Made by a program: the position numbers and the translations under genes. This document shows, piece after piece, positions 9,962 through 19,541 of a DNA stretch of 64,000 nt. The stretch spans positions 1 to 64,000 of the forward strand of contig NZ_CP037920.1 of assembly GCF_007748195.1 (NCBI RefSeq), given 5' to 3'. The notes beneath the pieces were generated by a model. That model searched no databases and had not been told where the DNA came from. It saw only the letters and a list, made by a program, of their open reading frames with translations. Every line of letters begins with the position of its first letter. Positions within the stretch are counted from its first letter, which is position 1. The DNA is from Gimesia aquarii (GTDB lineage Bacteria > Planctomycetota > Planctomycetia > Planctomycetales > Planctomycetaceae).

Positions 9962-12900
9962 ATGTCCCGAACTATCACAGAATCTGTTGATGATGCTTTG
10001 AAAGAGATTGGTTCCACTAAGAGCATGCCTCCGTGGTTAGAACGTGATCACCATTTGCTACCTTTTTCCAAATTGACTGGTGACGAGTTTGAGGTTCTTT
10101 GTTTCTTATTACTAAAAGCAAAACATCCTCATGACCGTATTTATTACTACGGTAAGACCTCAGACATGGGGCGGGATATCATCCATACTTCAGTAAGCGG
10201 TCACATCAGACTAATCCAATGTAAGAACTTTGCTAAAAATGTGAATCTTTCTGATATCAGTTCAGAAATGACAAAAGTTTATGTCAATGTTTTATCAGGT
10301 AAGATTCCTAAGAAGCCAGATGAGGTCATATTCTTTGTAGCGAGTGATCTGTCCGCTACCGTCCAAGATTTACTTGAGAATCAATCTGAATGGATCAAAA
10401 TAGCAGACGAACGACTCGAAAAATATTTAAAAAAACCTCCTTCTGAAGAGTTAAAACAATTTGCACGGGACTGGTGGCCCTTTGGAGATCGGCAGACTGG
10501 AATTGCGATTACTGAAGATGTCAAAAAATATTGTCCAGAATTGATTGAGGAATTTTTTAGTGTTCATAAAGTGATAGATGCAAATCGGGCAGACGTCCGT
10601 CAAGATGTTCATGAAGAAATATATTCTGCTTTTGATCACTTCTTGCCTTCATCTAATGACGGTGAGCCAGAGAACTCTCTTTTTTCACCACCCTCACTTT
10701 CAAATGATCAAATCCGTTCGCAATTTGTATTAGCCTCGAAGTCCCTCACAAATTGGCCAAGAACTTTGGCTGATTCACAGTGGATTGAACGGCCAGAGAT
10801 TAATACTCTTTTGAATCTCATTGAATCAAATCCTTGCTATAACTGTGTTCTGCTTGGCGAGCCTGGTAGTGGCAAATCAGCATTACTTGCGCATCTGGCT
10901 AATTGCGTTCATGAAAAAGGGGTAGTCTGTTTGGGAATCAAGGCTGATACCCTTGATGTAAATATTGATTCTTTAGGAAAACTTGCCGAACGTCTCCAAC
11001 TCCGCGCGACTGTAGCAGACTGTGTAAAGACAATAGCTCATGAGCATAAGGTTGTCATGTTGATAGACCAGCTTGATGCCCTTGCCGATCTAGTGGATTT
11101 GCACTCGGAACGGCTTAACGTCTTGCTGAATCTGATTCATGAACTAGCGGAAACTCCTAATGTCTACATTATTGCATCTAGTCGAGTATTTGAATTTAAT
11201 CATGATACAAGATTCCAAACGATTCAAGCAGAAAAATTTCAATTGGAATTACCATCTTGGGAGTCAGTAAATGAAGTCCTCAAACAATTGAAAATAGATG
11301 GATCGAACTGGTCTGATAGTTTCAAGGAAATTTTACGCACACCTCAGAATCTGAAAATCTTCGTCGAACACCTTAATGGTACGACCGAACAAAAAGTATT
11401 TGCCTCATACCAGGAAATGCTAGAAGAGTTATGGAATCAAAAAGTAATTCGTTCCACAGAAGCTGTCGTAAAGAAGGAATTACTTGGAATGGTTTCTGAA
11501 GAAATGTCAGACAAAGAAGTACTTTGGCTTCCAGTTGCTCGTTTTGATGACCATCGTTGTGTGCTTGATCAACTGGTTGCCGATGGCATTTTTAAACTGT
11601 CGGAAAATGGGTTGAAATTCGGCTTCCAGCATCAGACTCTTTTCAGTCATGCACGAGCTCGCGCTGTTGTACAAGGCGATATTGACCTCTGTGATTTTGT
11701 AATTGCAAGACAGCATGCTTTATTTGTACGTCCTACTCTCTGGAGCACACTTGGGTATCTCCGTGAGGCTTCAAGAGAAACATATACTGACCAAATGAGG
11801 AGATTGTGTACGGAACCATTACGGCTTCATATTCAGCATCTTCTACTGGACTTTCTTGGAAGACTTGAAGATCCTGATGATCTCGAAGAAGTGTGGTTGG
11901 TGAAATGGCTGGAAGACGATGACTTTAAAAAACGCGCAATAAATTCGATCTCAAACAGCACTGGTTGGTTTCTAAGGCTTAAGGACAGTCAGATTACTGC
12001 ACTGATGCAAGACCCAACAGGAATAGAATGGCAGTTAGTTGGTCTACTATCAGTCATGATTAGTCGAATCCCAGACGATACACTAGCGTTACTGAAACAG
12101 AATTGGTTTAACGACTCCGATAAAGATCTATTCACATTTCGTATATTTGATCAATTTACTCATTGGTCTATGGATACAGTTGATACCATTTGTCAGATAA
12201 TTGAAAGATCGCAAATCGAAGAGTGGTACATCACGGATATTGCGACTAATGTCGCAAAACACAAACCTGAATTGGCCCCCTGTATCTTAGCAACGGAATT
12301 TAGGAAACAATTGAAGATTGCCCAATCATCAGTTGATTCTTCAAGGGAAGAATTATCACCAGAAGCTAGCTCTGAAGAGCAAATATTCGCTCAGTGGAGG
12401 TACGAATCTAATAATCCATATAGACAGATAATAGAGAATAGTTCTGATCGCTATGGAATGGATGCGATTGCTGAAGCTGCACCATTTGAATTTCTCAATG
12501 AGATGTGGTCGTTATTCTTAGAAGCACTGGAACCAACACTTGACTTACCACATTATATTGTTAATGAGTTCCGTGATTCCAGCATTCTTCATTATGAGTT
12601 TGACCGTGAGTATTCTTCTAAGAGACCTCTGATTGAAGCGATACGAATAGCACTTAGGGAACTGGGAAACAACGATCCAACTGCATTTGAAGAATTTGTC
12701 CGTAGTACTATGGATGTTGATGCTATGTTAGTGCAGCGATTGATCTGCCACTCACTTATTGAACTAGATATTACGTTAGTCAAATTGTCGATGGATTTTT
12801 TGACAAGTGACCCACGAAGACTTCTGATTGGTGATTTTGATGATTACCACAAGGAGTCACGTAAATTGATTACCAAGCTTACTCCGAACCTAAGCACTGA

Positions 12901-14686
12901 GCAGCTTCAACAACTGGAGCAATTTATCAATAATTGGACAAAATACCATGCAAATATTTCGGATGAAACGGTAGAACTAAGACGCGATAGAATAAAGTGG
13001 GACCGAGAAAGTCGACTTCGATTACTTATGGCGATCCCGAAGCATCTGCTTTCAGAAAAATCAAAATCGATCATGGAAGCGGAAGAACTTGCCTTACCAA
13101 CGGTAAAAGCTCGATTAAACTCCAGTGATTCACGCATCGAGATGACGGAAGTCAAAAGTCCGATGTCAACAGAACAAATGAAGAAAGCCAAGGACTCTGA
13201 CATTCTCAATCTGTTTGATGAACTCACTGATGACACTGATTGGGATCATCCCAGACGAGCATTCAAGGGAGGAACTATTGAAGGCTCTCGCGCTTTAGCT
13301 GAACTTGCCAAAGAATATCCTGATCGTGCAGTTGGACTGGTCAAACAATTTCGCAACACTGATCAGCAAACTCCCGTATACCACATCATAAATGCAATTA
13401 GTAAGAGCGATTATTCTACCGACAAACTATTTGATTTGATTCGTGACCTTGCCAAGCTTGGTTTCAATTCTCACCATTTTCAGGATTCTGTTGCCAGTGC
13501 CTGTTCGAGTAGAGTCGATCAACTAGATGGGTTACCTGATGATATCTGCGATCTGTTAAAATCATGGCTTGATAACTGGAAGTTTCCAACTAAAAACAAT
13601 TCCGATGAGGAACAAATTGAAGAATCGAAAAAGGATAATGAAAAACATAGCATTCTATTTGATCAGCAAGGATTAATTCAAATCCCTCACGGAACCTATT
13701 CGATCTTGTCCGCAATTGCCTTCGGTTTGATCAGAAAGAAACCGCCGGCGGCAGAAGACTGGCTCTCAGTTCTTGAACGACACCTGGAACGCCCAGAAAA
13801 ACAAAAAACTTGGCAAGTTTTTTGTCGTGAATTACGAATGTTGCATTACTGTGATCAAACTCAGGCCGTCGACTTTCTTGAAAGACTATTTTCAAAATAT
13901 CCAACGGTTCGTGATTCTTTTCATGGTGTGCATTTAATTGTATCTCTTCGTAAATTTATTGGAGAAGAAACGTTTACAAACTTCAGTGATCAGATTGCAA
14001 ATAGCAACTGGCCATTTGCACATCAAGTCAAAGGTGAACTCTATGGAAGTAGCTATCTCGCTAATGATGGTTTTAATTCAGTTAATAAATATGTCGAAAA
14101 TTTTAGCTCTCCAGAAACTGAAGTTGATAGTCAGTTACTAAAAGGATTTGCTTATGCTATTGCCAACCTCTGGAAAGAGAGTGATAGTCAGCTATTGGCA
14201 ACCGAATCCTTCGAGAAATTAGTAAAGCGAGAGATCACACAAATTAATGAAGCTCTCGCTGGTGTGTTCTTGTCTAATAGATTCGTTCCAAACAGGAACT
14301 CCAAGAGAATTCTGAGCGCAACAGCCGAATATCCCACAATACTTCAAAATGTCAGTGTCTATCATTTTGCCGAAATGCTGGAATTGTTCATAACTTCAGA
14401 GCCTGAGTTAGTTTTGAAACTTTCAAACTTACTTCTGGATCATTTGGAGTTAAATCCTAAAAATGAGTCATCTAGAGACTATTACTTATCTGATCCTGCA
14501 TTGACGAGTATTGCTATGACCCTACAGCGCATGGGGTCAGATTTTAGAAGTGCAGGCCTTGATCTATTCGAACGTCTTTTACGATTAGGTTTTTCATCAA
14601 CGGTTCAAACCATGAATGAATTGGACAATCGACCGCTCAATATTATTCATCGTGCTCGACGAAGAAAACGACGGAGGAAACAGTGA
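9962..14686 (+). CDS. Avs-like STAND NTPase with Mrr-like nuclease domain
   Basis: A 1574-residue probable antiphage protein. Residues about 35-200 look like an Mrr/PD-(D/E)XK nuclease: LTGDEFEVLCF, then MGRD with Asp72, then QCK at 86-88, fitting the D...QxK active site. A P-loop GEPGSGKS follows at about 300-307, with Walker B VVMLIDQLD near 363-371 and the sensor-like IIASSR, so this is a STAND-type ATPase. A winged-helix-like part contains GFQHQTLF near 555. The remaining thousand residues are helical and repeat-rich, as in the sensor end of Avs proteins. Nuclease-STAND-repeat order is the architecture of Avs4-type AVAST proteins, which recognise phage proteins and then degrade DNA. It stands alone between unrelated genes. 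The domain calls are by eye; the Avs identity is inference. Confidence 0.8.
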   Translation: MSRTITESVDDALKEIGSTKSMPPWLERDHHLLPFSKLTGDEFEVLCFLLLKAKHPHDRIYYYGKTSDMGRDIIHTSVSGHIRLIQCKNFAKNVNLSDISSEMTKVYVNVLSGKIPKKPDEVIFFVASDLSATVQDLLENQSEWIKIADERLEKYLKKPPSEELKQFARDWWPFGDRQTGIAITEDVKKYCPELIEEFFSVHKVIDANRADVRQDVHEEIYSAFDHFLPSSNDGEPENSLFSPPSLSNDQIRSQFVLASKSLTNWPRTLADSQWIERPEINTLLNLIESNPCYNCVLLGEPGSGKSALLAHLANCVHEKGVVCLGIKADTLDVNIDSLGKLAERLQLRATVADCVKTIAHEHKVVMLIDQLDALADLVDLHSERLNVLLNLIHELAETPNVYIIASSRVFEFNHDTRFQTIQAEKFQLELPSWESVNEVLKQLKIDGSNWSDSFKEILRTPQNLKIFVEHLNGTTEQKVFASYQEMLEELWNQKVIRSTEAVVKKELLGMVSEEMSDKEVLWLPVARFDDHRCVLDQLVADGIFKLSENGLKFGFQHQTLFSHARARAVVQGDIDLCDFVIARQHALFVRPTLWSTLGYLREASRETYTDQMRRLCTEPLRLHIQHLLLDFLGRLEDPDDLEEVWLVKWLEDDDFKKRAINSISNSTGWFLRLKDSQITALMQDPTGIEWQLVGLLSVMISRIPDDTLALLKQNWFNDSDKDLFTFRIFDQFTHWSMDTVDTICQIIERSQIEEWYITDIATNVAKHKPELAPCILATEFRKQLKIAQSSVDSSREELSPEASSEEQIFAQWRYESNNPYRQIIENSSDRYGMDAIAEAAPFEFLNEMWSLFLEALEPTLDLPHYIVNEFRDSSILHYEFDREYSSKRPLIEAIRIALRELGNNDPTAFEEFVRSTMDVDAMLVQRLICHSLIELDITLVKLSMDFLTSDPRRLLIGDFDDYHKESRKLITKLTPNLSTEQLQQLEQFINNWTKYHANISDETVELRRDRIKWDRESRLRLLMAIPKHLLSEKSKSIMEAEELALPTVKARLNSSDSRIEMTEVKSPMSTEQMKKAKDSDILNLFDELTDDTDWDHPRRAFKGGTIEGSRALAELAKEYPDRAVGLVKQFRNTDQQTPVYHIINAISKSDYSTDKLFDLIRDLAKLGFNSHHFQDSVASACSSRVDQLDGLPDDICDLLKSWLDNWKFPTKNNSDEEQIEESKKDNEKHSILFDQQGLIQIPHGTYSILSAIAFGLIRKKPPAAEDWLSVLERHLERPEKQKTWQVFCRELRMLHYCDQTQAVDFLERLFSKYPTVRDSFHGVHLIVSLRKFIGEETFTNFSDQIANSNWPFAHQVKGELYGSSYLANDGFNSVNKYVENFSSPETEVDSQLLKGFAYAIANLWKESDSQLLATESFEKLVKREITQINEALAGVFLSNRFVPNRNSKRILSATAEYPTILQNVSVYHFAEMLELFITSEPELVLKLSNLLLDHLELNPKNESSRDYYLSDPALTSIAMTLQRMGSDFRSAGLDLFERLLRLGFSSTVQTMNELDNRPLNIIHRARRRKRRRKQ

Positions 14687-14746
14687 GTGGGTTTGCTCCT
14701 ATCTATTCTTCCTACACCAGACTTCATATAAAAAATAAAATTTCAG

Positions 14747-16894
14747 CTATTTTAACTCCAAAGGCTCACCAATCACTTGAATACTCAACAGGTGATGCGA
14801 GGGCATTTTTGTGCCGCGTTCTACAATGGGGACTTTGCCGTCTTTCTCAAGATCGTCTTTCGTTAAGGTCCAGAGTACTTTCTTTTGGCGGTTGATTTCA
14901 AAAGCCTGTACGTCGTTATTCATTCCTTTTTTATGATGATAGTCGGAGTTGATGACAACCAGGTTTCCATTTTTGCGCACGTGAACTCCGACGGGGTACA
15001 AGAGTTGAAAGCCCAGATCGTCTTTCGTATTTAACTCCCAGGTGATCTTGCCCTCCGGGTCGATTTCAATAATCCGGTATGACGTAATGCAGGGCACCAG
15101 AGTGCGACCATTCTCTAAACGTATGGCTGTGAAGGGGCGGTCGTTTTCCTGAAGCGCGTATTGCCAGATGATTTTGCCTTTCGCATTCAGTTCGAGGATT
15201 TTCTTGTTGTCACGGTAAGAGATCAGATATGTGCCTTGTGGCGTTTTGCGTGCCTGCATATAGCGGTTGTGGGGGTTCTTGCCTCCGTCGGGCAAATCAA
15301 TGGCTAAGGTTACCTGCTGCCTGCGGTTGACTTCCAACAGCCTTTGATTGCCGCAGTCGAGAATTAGTACCTTACCGTCCTCCAGAGGTTGGCAGGAGTT
15401 GATTTCCTGCTTCCCTTTCTCCCGGGGAACGTTGAACTCCCAGACCGTTTGTTTGGCGGGATTGACTTCCCGCGCGCCGAATCGATGGGAAAAGAGGATG
15501 TTTCCGTTCTCTAATTTCCAGGCATCATAGACGAGCTCGATTTCGGGATCCTGATAATGCCAGACGATATTGTTCGCTTGGTCCAACTCCATCAAACCTT
15601 CACCATATCCGATGAGCAGTCGATGCCCGGGACTTTTATTCGCGGGTGTCTTCGAGAGACTTTTGTCTTTCAGCAATGTTCCGGCACGGCCGGCGAGTTT
15701 GAGATAGTGGTCGCTCGGCAGACCTTCAAACGTACTAAATTGGGCTCCGTTGGCGGTCGGCGGAGTGTTAGTGCATTTGAAGATCGCGGTGCCTTCATCG
15801 ACTTCGTCGAACATGGCGACGTAAATCATCTTACATCCGACGCGCTTCGCGGCACTGACCTGTGACCAGAAGAATTCGCCCTTGAGCCGTGGAATCTGAT
15901 TCAGTTTCCCGCCGTGCAGGTTGTGCCAGCTGAATCCGGGAAACACCACAGGCAGAAAGTCGAGTTCTCTCTGTTCGCACCACCGTTGATCGGGTTGCCA
16001 GACTCTGGTCGCGTGACGAACCGCTTCCTCGGGACTTCGATAACGACCAATCGTCCACGGGCTGATGACATCAGCGGTTTGAACGATTTCATGCAGTAAC
16101 GGATCGTTGACGGCATCGCGGGTCCCTTCACGCCAGAACGAAGGCACACCCAGCATCACTGCACAGCCACTGGATTTCAGCCACTTCACCAGTTCAAAAC
16201 ATTCCTCCAGTGAATAGGGGCGATTGTCACTGAAGCCGATTCCCCAGACCGCTACCAGCGGTTTGCCTTCGTGATGCAGGTAGGTTGTATCGCCAGTGAT
16301 CTTCTTCTGTTCGCGGAGCCGAGTCCAGTCTTCGCGCACGCGCTTGACCTGCCCGGCTTTCAGGCCGCTGAGGTCATACATCACTGCAAACGCCCGTCCC
16401 AACTGGTTTGCTCCCGCGCGGACATGAGACAATACGGTGTTATTGTTTCGTAACAGGGCCGGTGCCGACAACCCCAACGCAAATCGCTGCAAAAACGCAC
16501 CATCGATTCCGTAATCACGCATCCAGCGAAAATGTCGCTGAACCGTTTTACGGTTCGCACTGCTGAAGACTTCCGCCGTGCTGCCATCGGCGTGTTTGAA
16601 TCCTGTCGCAAATCGTTCATCGGGATCCAACTCCGACACATCGGGCCACAAATCGACGGTGACGTTTCCTGATGCGAATGGTTTCCTGCGATTTCGCGCC
16701 CAGTGTTTCCAGCCCAGATTGGCTCCATCGTCTGCGCAGTTGAACCAGCCCTGATATCCCACCATGACTTTGCCGGTAAGCGTGCTGCAATCAACGGGAT
16801 CTGACGCAGCCTCTGTTTGTGCGACAGCGGGCTGAGCAAAAAACACCGATACAATGATGATGAGCAGCGTGAATATAAAAGTGGTTCTTTTCAT
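14747..16894 (-). CDS. Secreted GH71/99-like protein with C-terminal beta-propeller
   Basis: After a signal peptide, residues about 40-370 resemble the GH71/GH99-like barrel found in bacterial secreted proteins: GYQGWFNC, a DLWPDVSELD stretch, YGIDGAFLQRF and MFDEVDEGTAI. GH99 enzymes are endo-acting mannosidases and GH71 are alpha-1,3-glucanases; the substrate here is unknown. The rest is a PQQ/arylsulfotransferase-like propeller with repeated LxNGxxL and E(L/I)xxxGKIxW units. I use the ATG at 16894 rather than a TTG ten codons upstream. It is the last gene of the sulfatase operon, so a role in polysaccharide sensing or cleavage is inferred. A related lone propeller occurs at 54484-55425. 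Confidence 0.82.
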   Translation of the reverse strand: MKRTTFIFTLLIIIVSVFFAQPAVAQTEAASDPVDCSTLTGKVMVGYQGWFNCADDGANLGWKHWARNRRKPFASGNVTVDLWPDVSELDPDERFATGFKHADGSTAEVFSSANRKTVQRHFRWMRDYGIDGAFLQRFALGLSAPALLRNNNTVLSHVRAGANQLGRAFAVMYDLSGLKAGQVKRVREDWTRLREQKKITGDTTYLHHEGKPLVAVWGIGFSDNRPYSLEECFELVKWLKSSGCAVMLGVPSFWREGTRDAVNDPLLHEIVQTADVISPWTIGRYRSPEEAVRHATRVWQPDQRWCEQRELDFLPVVFPGFSWHNLHGGKLNQIPRLKGEFFWSQVSAAKRVGCKMIYVAMFDEVDEGTAIFKCTNTPPTANGAQFSTFEGLPSDHYLKLAGRAGTLLKDKSLSKTPANKSPGHRLLIGYGEGLMELDQANNIVWHYQDPEIELVYDAWKLENGNILFSHRFGAREVNPAKQTVWEFNVPREKGKQEINSCQPLEDGKVLILDCGNQRLLEVNRRQQVTLAIDLPDGGKNPHNRYMQARKTPQGTYLISYRDNKKILELNAKGKIIWQYALQENDRPFTAIRLENGRTLVPCITSYRIIEIDPEGKITWELNTKDDLGFQLLYPVGVHVRKNGNLVVINSDYHHKKGMNNDVQAFEINRQKKVLWTLTKDDLEKDGKVPIVERGTKMPSHHLLSIQVIGEPLELK

Positions 16895-16930
16895 GGATTG
16901 ATTCCGCGATGGTGATGTCGTCAAAGTGAG

Positions 16931-17977
16931 TTAGGTCTCGGGGACCAGCTTCACCGGATAGGTGTTTCCGGAAGCAAATTGTGGTACATAGATCGCGCCG
17001 TCGGAGGCAACCACCAGATCGTGCGGGTGACGGAAAAAGCCCCCTTGCTGTTGCATGGGTTGCAGCTTGCCGTTCACATAGCGGGGTGCGGAGCCGCCGA
17101 TGTTGGATACGATTTGATAATCGCGATCCAACACAGAGATATAACCGCGGCTTTGACGGTCTTTGGGCCAGTTGTCTGCCAGATGTGGCACGAAAATATA
17201 GTCGCCGACAATCTGGATCATACGCGGATTCGAGCCTGGCAGCGAAATTTCTTCCATCAGTTTGCCATCCAGAGTGAGACGCTTGATCGTCTGCTGATCG
17301 CTCATCGCAATGACCAGCTCAGGTTCACCGGGGCCGCGGACGTCGATGATGCCTCCATGCGGTCCCCAGTGCGCGATGCCTCCCTCTGGGCCGCCAAAGT
17401 AATTTAAAAGCTTGCCGTCTCGGTTATAACGCATGATGTAGTCTTTGCCATAACCATCGAGAACGAAGAAGTCACCATTGGGTAAGTGCAGCGTCCATGA
17501 AGGACGAAACTCTTTCTCGCTGGCATATTTTCCGATGGATTTGGGATAGGTCAGCTCCATCAGGATCTCACCGTCGAGTGTGGTCTTAAAAACCCGATGC
17601 CGGTTGAGGTCTGTGATAAACAGGACCTCACGATTCTCTTCTTGTACGATCTCCAGACCGTGTGCGCTGGGAAATTGAGTGCCCCACTTATTCAAAAGCT
17701 GACCGTCTTTGTTATAAATGATCACATTGTTCTTGAGATGATCGGTTAACAGGAAGATCCGGCCTTTGGAGTCGACAACCATCGCGCTGCAGTTCTTCAC
17801 AGGCGTTTTGGCATCCAGCACACCCCAACCCGCGACGAGATGATACTGAAATTTACCCTGTCCCAACACAGGCAAATTCTTTTCCTGTGCTACCAACTCA
17901 CGGGCTCCCAGCGCGCAAGCTCCAGTGAGCAGCGATTGATATAAAAAGTCGCGTCGATGAAGCCAGTGGTCTGACAT
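16931..17977 (-). CDS. Tat-exported NHL-type beta-propeller protein
   Basis: 348 residues. The N-terminus has a twin-arginine motif HRRDFLYQS and a hydrophobic stretch ending AREL, suggesting Tat export. The body has NHL-like repeats (GRIFLLTDHLKNNV, HGLEIV, LFITDLNRHRVFK, HDLVVASDGAIYVPQF), giving a six-bladed propeller as in peptidylglycine-lyase-like and NHL proteins. No catalytic residues can be assigned. It sits between a sulfatase and the GH71/99-like gene with short spacing (31 and 36 bp), so it probably belongs to the same transcript and may bind carbohydrate or protein in the periplasm. Confidence 0.82.
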   Translation of the reverse strand: MSDHWLHRRDFLYQSLLTGACALGARELVAQEKNLPVLGQGKFQYHLVAGWGVLDAKTPVKNCSAMVVDSKGRIFLLTDHLKNNVIIYNKDGQLLNKWGTQFPSAHGLEIVQEENREVLFITDLNRHRVFKTTLDGEILMELTYPKSIGKYASEKEFRPSWTLHLPNGDFFVLDGYGKDYIMRYNRDGKLLNYFGGPEGGIAHWGPHGGIIDVRGPGEPELVIAMSDQQTIKRLTLDGKLMEEISLPGSNPRMIQIVGDYIFVPHLADNWPKDRQSRGYISVLDRDYQIVSNIGGSAPRYVNGKLQPMQQQGGFFRHPHDLVVASDGAIYVPQFASGNTYPVKLVPET

Positions 17978-18008
17978 GGAATTTTTCCTGCGAAATAGTG
18001 ATTGGGAT

Positions 18009-19505
18009 TTATTTGCCTGCAGCGCGCCAACGCTTCATCAGTTTAATATTCGCTTCCAGGATAGCAGCCTGATCGGGGTTTCTTTTGCGGGACTTCTCGA
18101 AGTAGGGAGCCATATCGCTATCGTACATTGCTTCCGATTCGGGGAAGCGGCCGCGGTCGTCTGTTTCGAGTTCCCAGTTCGCGAGCAGGCCTCGAAATTC
18201 GGTGAGTTGCTTATCGTAGGCAGGATCGCCGGCCAGGTTATGAATTTCCCAGGGATCTCTGGTGAGGTCATAAAGTTCTTCTTCGGGCCGTGTCTCAGCG
18301 AGATGCAATGATTGGGCGGCATTCAGTTTTCCAGCAGCATGTAATTCGCGCAATACGGGCATAAAGGGTTTCGCGTCCTTGTACTTGCAGGGCTGTAGAT
18401 AAGGACGTTCGGGGAGGTAGTTGCGAATGTACTTGAAGTGACCCTTGCGGACGCTACGGATATGATCGACGGTTTCATCGCAACGGTCGCGGGCCGAGAC
18501 CACATATTTACGGGGTTTGGCCTGCGGTCCGAACAGGGGGCGTCCCTGCATGTTGGCAGGAATCTTTATCCCGGCGAGTGCCAGACTCGTAGCAGAGAGA
18601 TCAATGTGTGAGATCAATTCATCTCGCACTGATCCCGCAGGTTCATACTTCAGACCCCAGACGACGAACGGAATCTTCAGTCCCTCTTCGTAGAGAAACT
18701 GTTTGCCGCGCGCGTGGCTGATTCCATGGTCGGTCAGAAAAAAAACGACTGTGTTCTCGAGCACATTTTCTGCTTTCAAGCGGGCAATGATCTGCCCGAC
18801 CTGCCTGTCGGTGTACATGACAGAATTGAGGTATTCGGCCCAGTCTGTGCGAATCACGGGATGATCCGGGTAGTAAGGGGGCAGCGTTACTTCCTCTGCC
18901 GTGACCAAATCATCCAGTTCGGCCTTTACTCTTTCGTAAGCCTTTTTCGAATTACGCAGCTTTCCCCCTGACAGTTGGTATTGCGCGAAGAACGGTTGGC
19001 CAGCGGCACGTTGAGTCCAGTCAACACCGTCATAGAGGTCCCCTCTTTGATAAACGAAGTTGTAATCCTCTTTTCCGGGTCGGGTCCCATCCGCGTTCGC
19101 GTTGGTTGTAAAATAACCTGCTTCACGAAACAGTTCGGGGATGGTGCGGATTCCATCAGGTAAGTGAATTTTTAACGCCCCGCGGGAACTGCGATGATGG
19201 TGTGCTCCGATTGTGGTCTGATACATGCCGGTAATCACGGCCGAACGAAATGTAGAACAGACCGGTGCCGTCACGTAGGCGTTGCTGAACGCGACACCCT
19301 CCCGCGCGAGTTGATCCACGTGGGGTGTCTTGACGAGTTTCTCTCCCTGATAGCCGAAGTGGCACGACATATCGTCGACAACAATCCAGACAATGTTCGG
19401 TCGCTGCTTTGTGCTCGCAGATGTCTCTGCTGCCTGTACCTCTGCGGAAAGAACCAGCGCCATGGCTGACAAGAGGGCTACTATTTTCAAATGTGTCTTG
19501 TTCAC
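18009..19505 (-). CDS. S1 family sulfatase with atypical active-site motif
   Basis: Alkaline-phosphatase-fold sulfatase, secreted (signal peptide in residues 1-26), GTG start with a purine-rich AAGAAGAGAA upstream. Metal-site motif [10 protein letters not shown] and a [13 protein letters not shown] region are present. The position that is normally C-x-P-S-R reads C-S-T-F-R at residues 83-87: the formylglycine Cys and Arg are kept, but Pro is replaced by Thr and Ser by Phe. The following [15 protein letters not shown] is typical of a sulfamidase/heparan-sulfatase-like branch. Whether formylglycine-generating enzyme accepts this site is open. The substrate is unknown; context suggests sulfated polysaccharide. 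Confidence 0.9.
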   Translation of the reverse strand: MNKTHLKIVALLSAMALVLSAEVQAAETSASTKQRPNIVWIVVDDMSCHFGYQGEKLVKTPHVDQLAREGVAFSNAYVTAPVCSTFRSAVITGMYQTTIGAHHHRSSRGALKIHLPDGIRTIPELFREAGYFTTNANADGTRPGKEDYNFVYQRGDLYDGVDWTQRAAGQPFFAQYQLSGGKLRNSKKAYERVKAELDDLVTAEEVTLPPYYPDHPVIRTDWAEYLNSVMYTDRQVGQIIARLKAENVLENTVVFFLTDHGISHARGKQFLYEEGLKIPFVVWGLKYEPAGSVRDELISHIDLSATSLALAGIKIPANMQGRPLFGPQAKPRKYVVSARDRCDETVDHIRSVRKGHFKYIRNYLPERPYLQPCKYKDAKPFMPVLRELHAAGKLNAAQSLHLAETRPEEELYDLTRDPWEIHNLAGDPAYDKQLTEFRGLLANWELETDDRGRFPESEAMYDSDMAPYFEKSRKRNPDQAAILEANIKLMKRWRAAGK

Positions 19506-19541
19506 GTTCTCTTCTTTCTAATCCGATGTTCGGGACGAAGG

